From Portulaca oleracea (taxonomy: Eukaryota; Streptophyta; Magnoliopsida; Caryophyllales; Portulacaceae), in the NCBI GenBank assembly GCA_029582165.1, contig CM055879.1:33646330-33710329 (forward strand): a stretch of DNA of 64,000 nt, given 5' to 3'. A program made the position numbers and the translations under genes. Shown piece by piece: positions 45,884-58,900 of this stretch (its first letter is position 1; the number at the start of each line of letters is the position of its first letter). Under the pieces are notes generated by a model. The model was not told the DNA's origin. It worked only from the letters and a program-made list of their open reading frames with translations, and ran no database searches.

Positions 45884-48800
45884 ATGGGTTCATCAGATGC
45901 CCCTGGAGAGTTGTCGGCTCATATGGAGGTTGATGCCTTCAGGCGCTTATTCCCTATACAATTCTATGAAAAGCATTTTGTTCAGTCCATACGCCCTGAT
46001 GCTCGACCTCTTAACTCAGCCAGAGATACAACAATTGCCCTTGGTTGGTTTATGTTTGTACTACTTAATGCAACATGCTTTCTTTATCCTTGTTTGTTTA
46101 CTCTACAGTATACATTATCTTGTACTTTTAATCCTGTGCAGGGGCTGTTGCATCTGCCAATGGTTCCGCCCTTGTAAAAGTTGGTTGCACTGTAAGTGTT
46201 AAATTGGATTATCCTATTTCATTGCATTTGTTTTGATGTTGTATTCATTGTCATGGATCATGCTTTAAATAGCGTATGTATATCTGACATTTTGTTAATT
46301 TCCTTGGCATTTTTCTGTGTTAGTATCATAACGTCATTTACTTTGTTCTTGAGTTGTGTTAAACATGCTTCATAGACAAAACATTCATGTCTGTTAGAAG
46401 ATTCATCATCAGTTTGTTTTGAACTGCATCTTTCTATACATATATATGGGTGTGTTAATTGATTGAATTTTGTGCCTTCCACAGACCATGTTAGCTGCCA
46501 TTAAAATGGAAGTCATGACGCCTTCAATAGAGTCACCAGATGAGGGTAAATTAGGTCAGCTACAGTTCCATATCTTCAGTGTTATTTCTTTTTCTCCTGT
46601 GTTATTTTTTTTAATGTTCATTCCTTGGGCATCATCTCATCGACCATATATACGTTTTGACTTTCTTGCATCTGCAGCTATTGAGTTTCACATGCCTCCA
46701 ATCTGTTCCCCCATCATTAGACCTGGCAGACCAGCTGAGGTAGCACCAGTTATATCCAAGCAGTTATCTGATACCATCTCAAGGTAGCAACAGAGAACTG
46801 CCTACGTTTTAATAAATTGTTCACAAGTCTTGTTTTTTCCTCTCCTTTTTTCTTTGGAGAAGAGCGCTGTGTGTGTGTGTGTGTGTAGGTTTTGGTTATG
46901 GTCGTCAACCTTCATTGTGCACTTCATATCTATTATTGTGCGTGTGTTTCCACATATGATTTGATAATTATCAAAAATTCTGCAAGAGCTACAGCTTAGC
47001 AGATTAAAATAAAAGTATAGAGGGTTTTTGGCTACAGAGTTGCAGTGGCTCAGCTCAACTAGCTTTTCTTATCAACTAGGTGATGCATGAGCTTGATGGT
47101 ATTTGAACTTGTCTGGATAGGCTCCTTTTCCCAGGGGTGGACATTTTTGTGAGATATGCCAATATATGTCTGACTTGCTTTTAATCCTGGAATCCTCAGT
47201 GCTGGGATGATAAACTTAAAGGAGTTGTGCTTGGTCAGTGGAAAAGCTGCTTGGATGGCCTATTTGGTAACTTTTCTTTCATTTCTTGTTATTTCAAAAG
47301 AAAAACTGAAGCGAATTGAGAATGAGGTGGTACATCTCTTGTGTATTTTTCCAATATCTTTATCAGTTATCACTGGTATGAATGTTTTAAGTTGACGTTT
47401 TCATCTAGGATATATGCTGTTTGGATGCTGATGGTGCTCTTTTTGATGCTGCTTTAGTTGCTGCAGTTGCTGCCTTATCTCATTGTATGCTCTCTCTCTC
47501 TCTCTCTCTCTCTCTCCCCCCCTGCCAATAAAAGAAGGGATAAGGTTCCTTTCTGCTTTTCGTTTGTGTTTATTGCAATTAGTTTTTGTTCGCACTCTCT
47601 TTATTGTTCTTGTAATGGATCCCCTTGCTGTCTTATTTTGGATGGAGGTCGACTGGTGGTGGTGACTTTATATAGTGCAGTGTGGAGATTTGCTTCATCT
47701 TGGATTATTTAGAGCTGATTGGCCACTGGCCTCCTGCCTGTGTATTGAGAATCTTGAAAGCAACCCACTGATTTGGAGAGGTTGAGCATTAGTCTAGTGT
47801 AGCACTGTTGCTCGTATTAAGAAGGATAAATGGAAAAGTTGCTTGGACAATCTAATTACTACTTTTAGCTGCTCTGCTGAAGGAGACTTGGAAACAAAGT
47901 GTTAGACGACTGAATATTGAGGGTTTGATGATGGAATATTGAGGGCATTTTCTGTTGGAAAGGCAAAATCTTGACGGTTGACGTTTCAGACATTCATTAT
48001 AGCTGGTAGGAAGGGCTTGGGATTGTCAGAGTTTCTTAAGGTAAATTTGTTCTTTAAATATTGTTATGGAAATCCGCAATGAAGTCCTTCTCTACTATGA
48101 TTACACCAATTCACGGGGTAAGAAATTATGGGAAAGAAGAAAAACACATTACGATGACAACATCAACAAACCCCAGTAGGCTGATTCCGGTTGACCCAAG
48201 AGACAAAAAACTTTTGAAAAGCGAAAACAAAACCATGTTGTGATGAGTACTTTTCTAAAACACATGTTGAAGTATAATTGCAAGGTTGGTTATGCTGGAA
48301 TTGTGATGGGTACTTTTCTAAGTCTTTCTGGGCTATGTTACCTAGGCTCAACTGTAACCATGTCAAAGTAGTGTCCAACATGGTATCATGTCAGATATAG
48401 AATGTTTCTGAAAAAGGTCTGTATCTTTTTGGTCTAGCTTTAATAGTGAAGACTCAAGTGTACATACCCACGCGTGAGTGCCAAGTGTCTGAGGGTACAA
48501 CAACTCCCAATTATAGGTTTGAGGAGATGCAACTACAGGCTGCCTTACTCCTACGAGCATCATTGCCTATAGAGAGGAGGCTATGATGCTCTTGATTATT
48601 TGAGGCAAAAATGAAGAGTATAAGTAACATTGGTTTTGAATATTCTGTATTGTTCTAGCTTGCTTTTTAGAACAAACTTCCCTTACTATTTGTATTTCTT
48701 TCAATCTTTTGACAGTATTCATTGGCGGGTCAGCCAGACCCCAAAATAATAGCAGTTGATTATTTATGTACTTAGGGTGTGTTCTTTTCAAGAGTGTGGG

Positions 48801-50956
48801 AAGGTTGGGTAAGGTAAGGGTTGTTTAATTTCCGCTAAACGTTGAAAAGTTGAGTTTTGGAAATATGGGAAGAATGTGTAAGTTTCGGTTGAGTTGGGTA
48901 AAGAGTGCATTAAACCCCCCTGTAGAACACACCCTTAATGTGCAGTTATTATGCTGATTCAGATTTTTTTTTTGGGTGAGTTGATGTGATTTTTTAATTC
49001 AAACACAGATGAAATGTCACACACTATATGATTTTTTCTTTTTTGAAAAAATAAATCTTGAGATGAATTTTGAAGATGAAAATAGAGTAAGGGTAGTTCA
49101 AATCATGAAAAAAAAGCTGACAGTAGTACACTGTTGACATACGGGACAGACCTCAGAGATGAATTTTTAGATCCGCCCCTGATAATGTAGTAGGGATCTT
49201 GCATGCATCCCATTGTTTCCCCTGTTCTCCTCATCCTTTCGGGCCTTTTGCTATATCCATTGGCATTTTGCATTTATTCTAGTCTTATGGTGATTGTTTT
49301 GTTTGTACTGTAAACATACTTTATAGTTGGTCATTGAGTAGGTTGGGATATTTTGTTTAAATGTATATCAATAAGTGGAGCTTTCTTAAATTTGCAGTAC
49401 GAATCCCAGTTGTGTCCTTGAACGATGAAGGGAGAGTGTTCATTGTGCCTGAGGGAGAAGAAGGCAGGACAGGGAAAGAACCTGTTAACAAAGAGAAGAG
49501 AAAACTCACTCTAAGTAGCATTCCATTCTCGCTTACATGTATTCTTCACAAGAATTATATATTAGCTGATCCCACTGCGGAGGAAGAATCTATTGTTGAC
49601 ACTTCGGTGACTGTGGTTCTAAATCCCTCTGGCCAACTTGTTTCTCTTTACAAGCCTGGTGGGCCTATTCTAGCCTACACATCAGCCATCCAGGTGAATT
49701 TTATTTCTCCGGCTTAAATTTCATGCTACCTTAATTATGAAGTGCCTGTGAATCAAAAGTTTATGCCAGTTTAAGATCACATATGTTGGATCGGCTACAA
49801 CATCCTTGAACCTGACTGATAGGCTAAGTCTTCATTAGTCAGATTGTAGAGTGCTCACTGCTGTATGGTTCTGCACTATGTGTGGCTTGTATCCTGTTTC
49901 TGATTCTGTGATCGGAAGATGAGGCATGGGATGGGTGTGCTTAGAAGTCTGGACCGTTGTATTCGTGATCCATAAAATTTGTGCCTGTTCGAAAAATCTG
50001 ATTGGGTTTTGCCTTTTATTTTTGGCTGTCAAGCCTGCTTTTCTTCTATCACAAACTTCTGTATGAAACTGTTCATTCGCCTCGAAAAAAACAGTCATAT
50101 GCTTAAAGCTTGAATGGGCATAATGCCAGACACTTCATCTAGATAGATGCTTGCAAACCTTCAAGAAAACAGAGAACACAACTCCTGTGTCCTGTCATTG
50201 ACTGTGAGACTACTGTACCTGGCAATTGGGTCATTCGGGTTGGGTCAGTTAGGGTAGACAATGTTCGGGTTTGGATTGGGTCATTTTCTGGTTGGGTTGA
50301 TTTCAGGTCGCTTTATTTTTTTGTCAGATAAGATTATCATTAAAAACACAAACAACTTTGGTAAAAGATAAATTTGTGTCGGGTCAGGTCAGGCTGCGTC
50401 TCATCGGGTTTGGGTCCATTTTGGGTTAACTAGTTTGCCATTTTTGAGTCTGGGTCGGTCATTCAGGTTGGGTCAGTTTTGCCAGGTATTGATCCTAATA
50501 GCCCCACCCTCCACCTAGGCAGGCCCAGGGTATGGATTTGGACTTGAGGCAAAACTATGCCAAACATTTACCTACATTGGATACTTTTACTGACTGTATC
50601 CTATTCGGACCGTGCTTTTGTCACCAGTTTTTGTGCTAAAACATGATGCTTAGAATTACGACGTCTGTAACAGGATGGTTGTGGGGGTACAGGGTACTAG
50701 AGATTGATATTTGTTGAAATCTTTCCAGCAGACTGCACTGGTGTCTTAAATTTGACCAGATAAAACTTATACAAATGATATCCTCTCATCAGTGGATATC
50801 AAGTATAGCCATTGTTTCTTATTGGCATGAGCAATAAGCATCCCTGTTAACTATGATGCCCCTCAATTGCAGGACTGTATTGCATTGACAAGGCAGAGAG
50901 TGAAGGAGCTCCAACAAATATTAGCTGAAGCCCTTTCTGACATGGAGGTTGATTAG
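45884..50956 (+). CDS. RRP43: Exosome complex component RRP43
   Basis: Eight coding exons are 45884-46043, 46142-46191, 46485-46545, 46678-46783, 47200-47266, 47409-47484, 49398-49693 and 50873-50956. Together they give 900 nt with consistent phases, 299 residues plus stop, the usual RRP43 length. The protein starts MGSSDAPGELSAHMEVDAFR and has FYEKHFVQSIRPDARPL, the entry to an RNase PH fold. It continues with GSALVKVGCTTMLAAIKMEV, then INLKELCLVSGKAAWMAYLD, CLDADGALFDAALVAAVAAL and PVVSLNDEGR. RRP43 is one of six RNase PH-like ring subunits of the eukaryotic exosome, which guides 3'-5' decay and processing of RNA in nucleus and cytoplasm; the plant subunit is not expected to be catalytic itself. 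Intron 6 (about 1.9 kb) carries a CT microsatellite and a MITE. No break seen. Confidence 0.93.
46868..46887. repeat. (TG)n microsatellite
   Basis: About nine TG units in an RRP43 intron. Confidence 0.8.
47487..47520. repeat. (CT)n microsatellite at an RRP43 donor site
   Basis: About 13 CT units followed by a C run start within ten bases of the donor at 47485. Confidence 0.85.
48775..48934. mobile_element. 160-bp Tourist-like MITE in RRP43 intron
   Basis: The ends are GGGTGTGTTCTTTTC and the inverse of GTAGAACACACCC. TTA duplications lie at 48772-48774 and 48935-48937. No open frame. Confidence 0.8.
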
Positions 50957-52907
50957 AGCTGGTTTTTACTGGAACTTGCTGTTTATTAAGTAGGTAGCAG
51001 CAACACGAATGTATACATCGTACAATTTTTTGAAAGTTCTTTTATTATTGGACTTTTATCGTTTGAATGCTTCCCAGCTTGCTGTGTCCACATTTTTGCA
51101 TATGTGATTAATCTCCAACATTCTCATTTATATCTGGAAGGGTGACTATGATAGTGACCATGCCATGTTATTGATCACTGGATCCTCATCCTTCAGGAAG
51201 CTATTATCAGTTTTAACATGATCAGGTTTGGAGGCAAGATTAGATGCCAGTTTAACTGTATCTCTCCAATTAGTATCAGTTTATGTAGATGTTGGATGTG
51301 AGAGATCTTCTGCACCCGCTGTAAGGCCACTGTGTTTGTATCTATGATCAGACCTAGTTTTCTTTTTCGGATTAGACAAATTCAGGTATTCTGATCGGAA
51401 AAATTTTGTCCTCTTGTAAAATGGAGTGTTCTACGAGTCCATTAATGAATGTGAATGCCATATGGTTTGGCGGAAGGGATGAAGTGACTAACACATACAA
51501 ACAAATTTAAAGAAGACAAGGTTGTTTGTCACACTGTGGAAGTCAGTGGGACACCCGTTAACATCGTAGTGAATTAACTTCACATTGCCAAAACCAATAA
51601 ACAGGGTATGGAAGGATCGGGTGTAGCGATTATAGCCCTAAATGTTGCAATTTAGAGAAACCTGTCAAATGTCAACAGGTTATGGTTTAGATCATATCAA
51701 TTTAGATACTAGCAAACTAACTAATAATTAGTTTAGGTCGTAATTTAGTATAGATTAAGCCATTAAGTTATAATTTCATAAATTGGTGTTATATTTTGTA
51801 GGGATGAACATACATCACTGTTCACTCCCAATGGCACCGTTCAATGGAGACTGGCGCCCATCTTAAATGACACAAGCAACGGGCCTCACAGGCACTGGCG
51901 GAGCGCAGTGTAATTCAATGGTGCCACAACCACTGGTAAAAAAAATTGAGTATATTTTAGGATAAAAATCATGGATTTTATGTGTATTTGATGAACATAA
52001 TAGTGTAGTGGACACTTCAAATTAGAAGACATAGATCTGTCACTGCTAATGCTGGGAAGGTTCATGGCAAAAAAAAAAAAAAAAAGGCAAGTCAATCAAG
52101 GTCAATTGTCGTGATGTGCAATTGGCAGTGAATGAGACCTACCAGATTGTTGTCTATCGTTTTGTTTAGTCTACCTTAACAAACACGTTGCTTTTGCCTT
52201 CTGGGGTTCTCATTTGTTTGCCTTTACTTCGCCTTCTTTTGCTTGATTTTTCGCATTCATTTCACAAATAATTCTTCTTCTGCTTTTCCCACTACTATCA
52301 ACACCCAGGTTCAGTGTAAACGATCTGCATAATTTAACCAAAATGAGACTCATTGAACAAGACACCACAGTGACATTTTTTTTTTTTTACACATAGGTAA
52401 GCAGTCCAACTCATTGGGCCCTTATTTCAGGGAAATAACCCAACATGCCTAAAGCAGACGGGGAATGGGGGTGTCAATGGTCCAAAGCTTGGTCTCACTC
52501 CTACCCACAAGATTCTCTAAAATGGTATGGGAGAAAATGAGAAATGTCCCCCAAGATTCGAACCTTGAAAACAGTGATAGAAAGTGAAGCTCTTACCATG
52601 GCAAGTCAAGCTGGTCGGTCCACACGATAAAGTTTTGTAATTTGGGGTTATCACCCGTAATTCACTTCTGTTGATTTTTTCTACAATCCAACCGAAGGAG
52701 ACATGCACGTAGGTAGATGATCAACGTAACTATACTTGAAATCTATAAGTAGGCGAAACATACAAACACATTCCCCATCCTTGAGCAAGTATTTTCCATC
52801 ATTTTCTACTTTCCTAATACCTCCCCACAAATCAAAGAAACAAACACAAAACACTCACCACAATATTAAACCCTAGCTTATTCTAAATTAAGGTTTCAAA
52901 TTAACAG
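50957..52907. other. Intergenic region between RRP43 and the LRR receptor gene
   Basis: RRP43 3' UTR, then the presumed promoter of the receptor gene. Low-complexity A and T runs lie near 52068 and 52377. Nothing coding was recognised. Confidence 0.5.
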
Positions 52908-55900
52908 ATGGGAACCTTAATTTTAAATCTTACGCTGGGTTACCAACAACACTGCATGGCTCTATTCCTTATGTTTCATGCAGCTTCCCTACTGATTGTT
53001 TGCTCACCAGGAAACGCAATTAGTGCGAATGACACGGACCATTTGGCCTTGCTAGAGTTTAAGGCCAAGATCACGACGGATCCCCACAGTGTCATGTCCT
53101 CTTGGAACGACTCCACACATTTCTGCAGCTGGTTCGGGGTCACCTGTGGAAAACGCCACCCCAGAGTCACCCGGTTAAACCTCGCTTCCTTACAGCTAGG
53201 AGGTTCCATATCACCCCATATCGGAAACCTGAGCTTCTTGAGAGTCATCGATCTCTCAAACAACGCACTCATCGATCAAATACCCCAGGAAGTCGGACAT
53301 TTGAGGCGGCTCGAGACACTGAAGCTGGATCACAACTTGCTAAGCGTCGAAATCCCATCAAATATATCGAAGCTTCAATTGCTTTCAGTGTTCAATAATA
53401 CTCTAACCGGAGAGATACCTTCTTCTCTCGGAAACCTGTCTTCACTAGACTGTCTGAATTTGGGGAACAACATGCTGAGTGGCAATATTCCGGCGACTCT
53501 TGGCAGATTGAAGCAGCTCAGTTATCTGGGAGTTGATGTAAACATGTTGTCAGGCGACGTCCCTCACTCAATCTTCAATCTCTCTTTGCTTAGAGGTTTG
53601 CAAATACGTGGGAATAATCTCCAGGGAGATCTTCCTTCTGACATGTTCATCACTCTGCCAAAGCTGCAATCATTGTATGTTGACAAGAACAACTTGAGTG
53701 GGTTCATTCCCTCCTCGCTATCCAATGCTTCAAGGTTAGAGTACGTCGATTTCGGCGATAACTCCTTCACAGGTATTCTCCCTCCGTTATATATTAATTC
53801 TCGTTTTGTTGACGGTCACTTTTTTTATTGATAATTTCTTACGTAAATATTTTTTAAACAATTGAAATATTATAATTTTAGGATAGTATTTTTCGTTATG
53901 AGTATAATGATACATAGTATTTTTTATGAAAATGATAATTTTTTTTTTTTGTGCAAGTCACACATTAAGTGTTTTGTCATTATATAATACCTATATATTT
54001 GTAAATTAAATTGAAAAAAAAGTTACATAATTGACTTCTATAACTATAATAATACATAAAAATGACTTGTAGGTACCTATCTTTTTGTGAAAATGATTTC
54101 TAGGACCTCATATTTTGAAAATTAATTTTGAAATCTCTTTCTTTATGTGCTAATAATTATCAAGACCCACTATTTTAATAAAAACTTATTAAAAGGGGTT
54201 GTAACTTTTTATACTTATAGAAAAAGGTTTAAAATAAGGACCTTTTATGCAAAATACGATTTTGTTGAAATTTTTATTAAAACATGTTAAATTAAACACT
54301 CTTAACTCTTTATGATAACTTTAGGGCCTGTTTGGAGAGGTAAAAGGAATGGAATAAGGGTGGGATAGATATCCAATTCCTTTTCTTTGTGTTTGGTGAA
54401 CCATTTCTGGAATGGGATTAGGAAACCCCCAGGTTACTAATCCCCTCAAAAGGGTGGAATTAGAACCCTCCCATATATGGGGTATCAAAAGGGTGGAATT
54501 AGAACCCTCTAGATATCTAATTCCGTACCCATTCCATTCCATTTTTCTCTCCAAACATGCCCTTAATGGTATTAGTTATTACAACCAACTACTTATACCT
54601 CAAAAATTGTACTTGCTTATGATAACTTTAAGAATTTGACGGTCCAATAGAACTACGTTAAGATATCAGTCGAAATTCTTTAGTTAAGTTTAAATTTTTT
54701 TTCCTAAGCACGGTGAGTATATAACCACAGAAAATACAATTTTGAGGTATAAGTAGTAGATTGTGATAACTAATACCATTAAAATTATCATAAAGAGTTA
54801 AGAGTACTTATTTTAACCTATTTTAATATAAATCTCAAAAAAAATTATATTTTTGCATAAAAGGTCCTTGTTTTAAACCCTTTTCTATAAATATAAAAAG
54901 TTACAACGTCCCCTTTTAATAGGTTTTTATTAAAATAGTGGGTCCTGATAATTATTAGCACATAAAGAAAGACACTTCAAAATTAGTTTTCAAAATATGG
55001 GGTCCTAGAAATCATTTTCACAAAAAGATAGGTACCTCAAACTCATTTTTTGATAATAATATATATATAAAGGAAAATTGGATTCTAATAATACCGACTT
55101 TTACGAATTTGACAATAATAATCCCTACAATCAATTTGAATTCTGGTGGTAAAAAAATAAAATTGGATTGTAGTGGGTCATCATCGAGAATATACCCTAA
55201 ATATCATAGATTTTGTATTGCATTTGATTCAAAACTTAGTATAACACTTTACCATGATTTTTAATGAATTTACGGCATTTCTTCGATTTTTTGTTTTCAA
55301 TTTTTTTACGATCTTTTACGATTCTTTTCACTTTTATTCTTTTTAAAAAATCATAATAATTGGTCGGAGTCTCAAAAAAATAATTTAAAAATTGTTTTAG
55401 TAACTACAATTGATTACCTTTCTGGGGGTAGGAACGAAAAAGACAAAAACAATATGGGATAGGAATAAAAAAAATAAAAAGAATGCGGAAGTAGATTTGG
55501 TACCACTACAATCCAATTTTATTTTTTTTACCACCAGAATCCAAATTGATAGTAGGGATTATTATTATCCAATTTGTAAAAGTCGGGATTATTAGAATCC
55601 AATTTTCCATATATAAATATATAAATGGTATAAAATCACACTTTTTATCTATATTTTTTGAAATTTACAAAAAGATGTCTAAAATATGCCCAACAGATAA
55701 GGTTCATTCGTTAGGCTGTCAATTTTAATTGTTGGCATAGCCAACACATTCCAAACTTCTTATAATTAATAATTAATAATATCTGTCAAAAAAATTAGGG
55801 TTAAAAATGATAATAAGAATTAATTTTATAACGAGCAAGACATTTAAGCATTGTATTGCCCCAAGACACAACATCACACCTTTTTTTTTTAATAGCAATT

Positions 55901-58900
55901 CATTGTATAATTATTGAAGATATCGTTGTCATTATATTATTATGTATTAATCTTAAAAACTCAATAATAAGAAAATTTAAAAACTCATTAATACTACTAC
56001 ATTAAAATAAGATTTTTTAAACTTAACTAATTATATGATAATTTTACTAATTAAGTGGTTAATCAGATTATCATTCCGAATAAAATGACAGGTAAAATAA
56101 GAAACACCAAAATTAATATAATAAAAATATATTTAGGCACAATAATTCCTAATTTATGTAACACTACTTTATATTTTGTGATCAATTTTTACTGTATTTT
56201 GAAAATATGATTTTTTTAAAAAAAAAAATTGGCTAATGATATGATAAATTGAACAAGTGCGTGCTGACCAAACCTATTGTCATACTAGTAGTATGTGTTA
56301 GTAATTATCCAATAACTAAATGCATTTATCTTAGATTTTTCCATCAAAGTTTAATTTAATAACATACAAAAAATAGAATAAACTATAATATAATACAGTC
56401 AATAAATTACAGTCTAATAAAAATCATTCAAGCTATTGTTATACTGTATTTTACTAAACTCACAAAACAAAAAGGGAAATGAATTATCATACTTGCAAAT
56501 TTATAAAAAAAAAAGTAAATTACGTATTAATAATTTCATGCTTGACTTATTATATCACTAATTTATATTACATAGGAGTTACAAGTAGATACTAAAAATT
56601 CAAATTCAAATCATATTAATTTAATAAATAAATGCTTACCCAATAAATTTTAATTTTTGTCCTAAAATTGATTATTATAAAATAAGCATATTGTAAGTAA
56701 TCTGGACCTTAATATTTGGGATTAATCATAATTAATCAATCACTGTAAACCCAGAATCCAATATGCCGAATTAATAGAACATAAATATAAACAAGAATAC
56801 CTGAATCCATTGTAGTTGTTAATCCTTTTCAAGTGATGTGGTTAGGTCTTCCAGATCAACACCCACTCAGAAGAGAACTCATAGAGAAAACTCTCTCTCA
56901 CTGACGATGGTATATCAGGGAGAAATAAACCTATGTTTTGACATATTATTATTCCGCCCATCATGGAATAATAATAAGTCACCGGTATCCACACATTAGA
57001 GCCCACATCTTGCCTGATACATTAAAGCCCAGTATATATACTTATTGGATCACTTTTAGTCAGACTATATACAATGACAGTTATTGTGATGTATATTCGT
57101 TTACATATAAGCTCATTGTCGGATTATGATCCAACAATCTCCCACTTGAGCTATATATGAAACCTTATGAATATATTTACACAGTAAACCAAAGTATTGA
57201 GCTCAACTTTACTATCAACATCACAATGTATCTAAATGATCTTGTCCATCAATAATGTCAACATAGGATCAAAGAGGTCTTTATTACAATTACTGTAATT
57301 CGACCCATCAATAATCACATACATTAATACCAAGGAATGTCATGGATCAAGATGTGGATGTGCAACATGAAAATATCATGTAGTGTGATCTTAACATGAC
57401 TATTTCCAACTGGTCCACTTTAAACTTTATTGAGATCATACTGTATTCAAAATAAAATAGAGTGTAAAGGGAGACTTCAACATAACCTTATTTCTGCAGA
57501 AAACTTCATCACAATTGTGAAGAACCAAAATCTAATGTTAAAACAAGCATCCAAATTACAAACTCCCACTAAAACTAAACATCTTCAAAAGATGATGTAA
57601 CATCCATATGAGCAACATGCTCATGGAACTTGACGGGTGGTAACCCCTTAGTAAGCGGATCCGCAACGTACCAATATGCTCAATCAACAATTCACCACTC
57701 TGAACTCTTTCCTTAACAACTAAGAATTTGAAGGCCACAAATTTTGACATTCTCAAACTCTTGTTGTTGTTGGAAAATAAGACGGCAGACTTATTGTCGC
57801 AAAAAACCTTAAGTGTTCTCTGAATAGTGTCCACTACACGCAGTCCAGTGACAAAATTATGCATCCATATCCCATGATTCGATGCCTCATAGCAAGCGAT
57901 AAACTCTGCTACCATTGTGGAAGATGCCGTAATGGACTGTTTGACACTCTTCCAAGAGACAACTCCTCCAACCAACTGATAAATGTATCCGGAGGTTGAC
58001 TTCATGCTATCCTTACATCCAGCAAAGTCGGAGTCAGTATACCCAATGACCTCAAGTTGATCTGACCTCTGATATGTGAGCATGTACTCTTTTGTTCTCT
58101 GTAGGTACCACAACACCCTTTTGACTGTTTTCCAGTGTTCCAAATTTCCAATCATGGATTACCTAAGTACCGCCCCAACATTCCTGTGGTGTATGCAATA
58201 TCTAGATGAGTGCACACTTGTGCATACATTAGGCTTCGTACCCTGATGCATAGGGAATCTTTTCTATTTCCCTTTTCTCAAAATCATTCTTAGGGCACTG
58301 TGTGAGACTAAATTTGTCTCCCTTAGCCACAGGGGTGTCTCCTGGTTTGCAATTTCGCATATCAAATCTTTTAAGTACCTTTTCGATATACCTCTTTTGT
58401 GACAATCCAAGGATACCTCGAGAGCGATCCCGATGTACCTTGATATCCAATACAAAAGAGGCGTCCCCAAGATCTTTCATCTCAAAGTTATTTGATAGAA
58501 ATATCTTGATTTCGTGCAATAAGCCTATATCATTGCTAGCAAGTAATATGTCATCAACATACAAAACCAGGAAAATATACTTACTCCCACTGAACCTATG
58601 GTATATACATTCATCAAGCAAATTTATCTCATAACCAAACGAGAGAATAACTTGGTGGAACTTTAAATACCATTGACGAGACGCTTGTTTAAGCCCAAAG
58701 ATGGATTTCTTAAGCTTCCAAACCATATTCTTTGGGTCTCCAACCACAAAGTTTTCTAGTTGCTTCATGTATATTGTTTCATCAATGTTGCCATTGAGAA
58801 ACGCTGTTTTCATATCCATCTGATGTAACTCAAGATCAAAATGCGCGAATAGTGCCATTATAATCCTTAAAGAGTCTTTCGAAGAAACTGGAGAAAAAGT

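Noticed and set aside
50220..50480. Another hAT-type element with GGGTT/GGGTC words in an RRP43 intron
   Set aside because: The repeated words resemble the element at 6247, but no matching ends or 8-bp duplication could be found.
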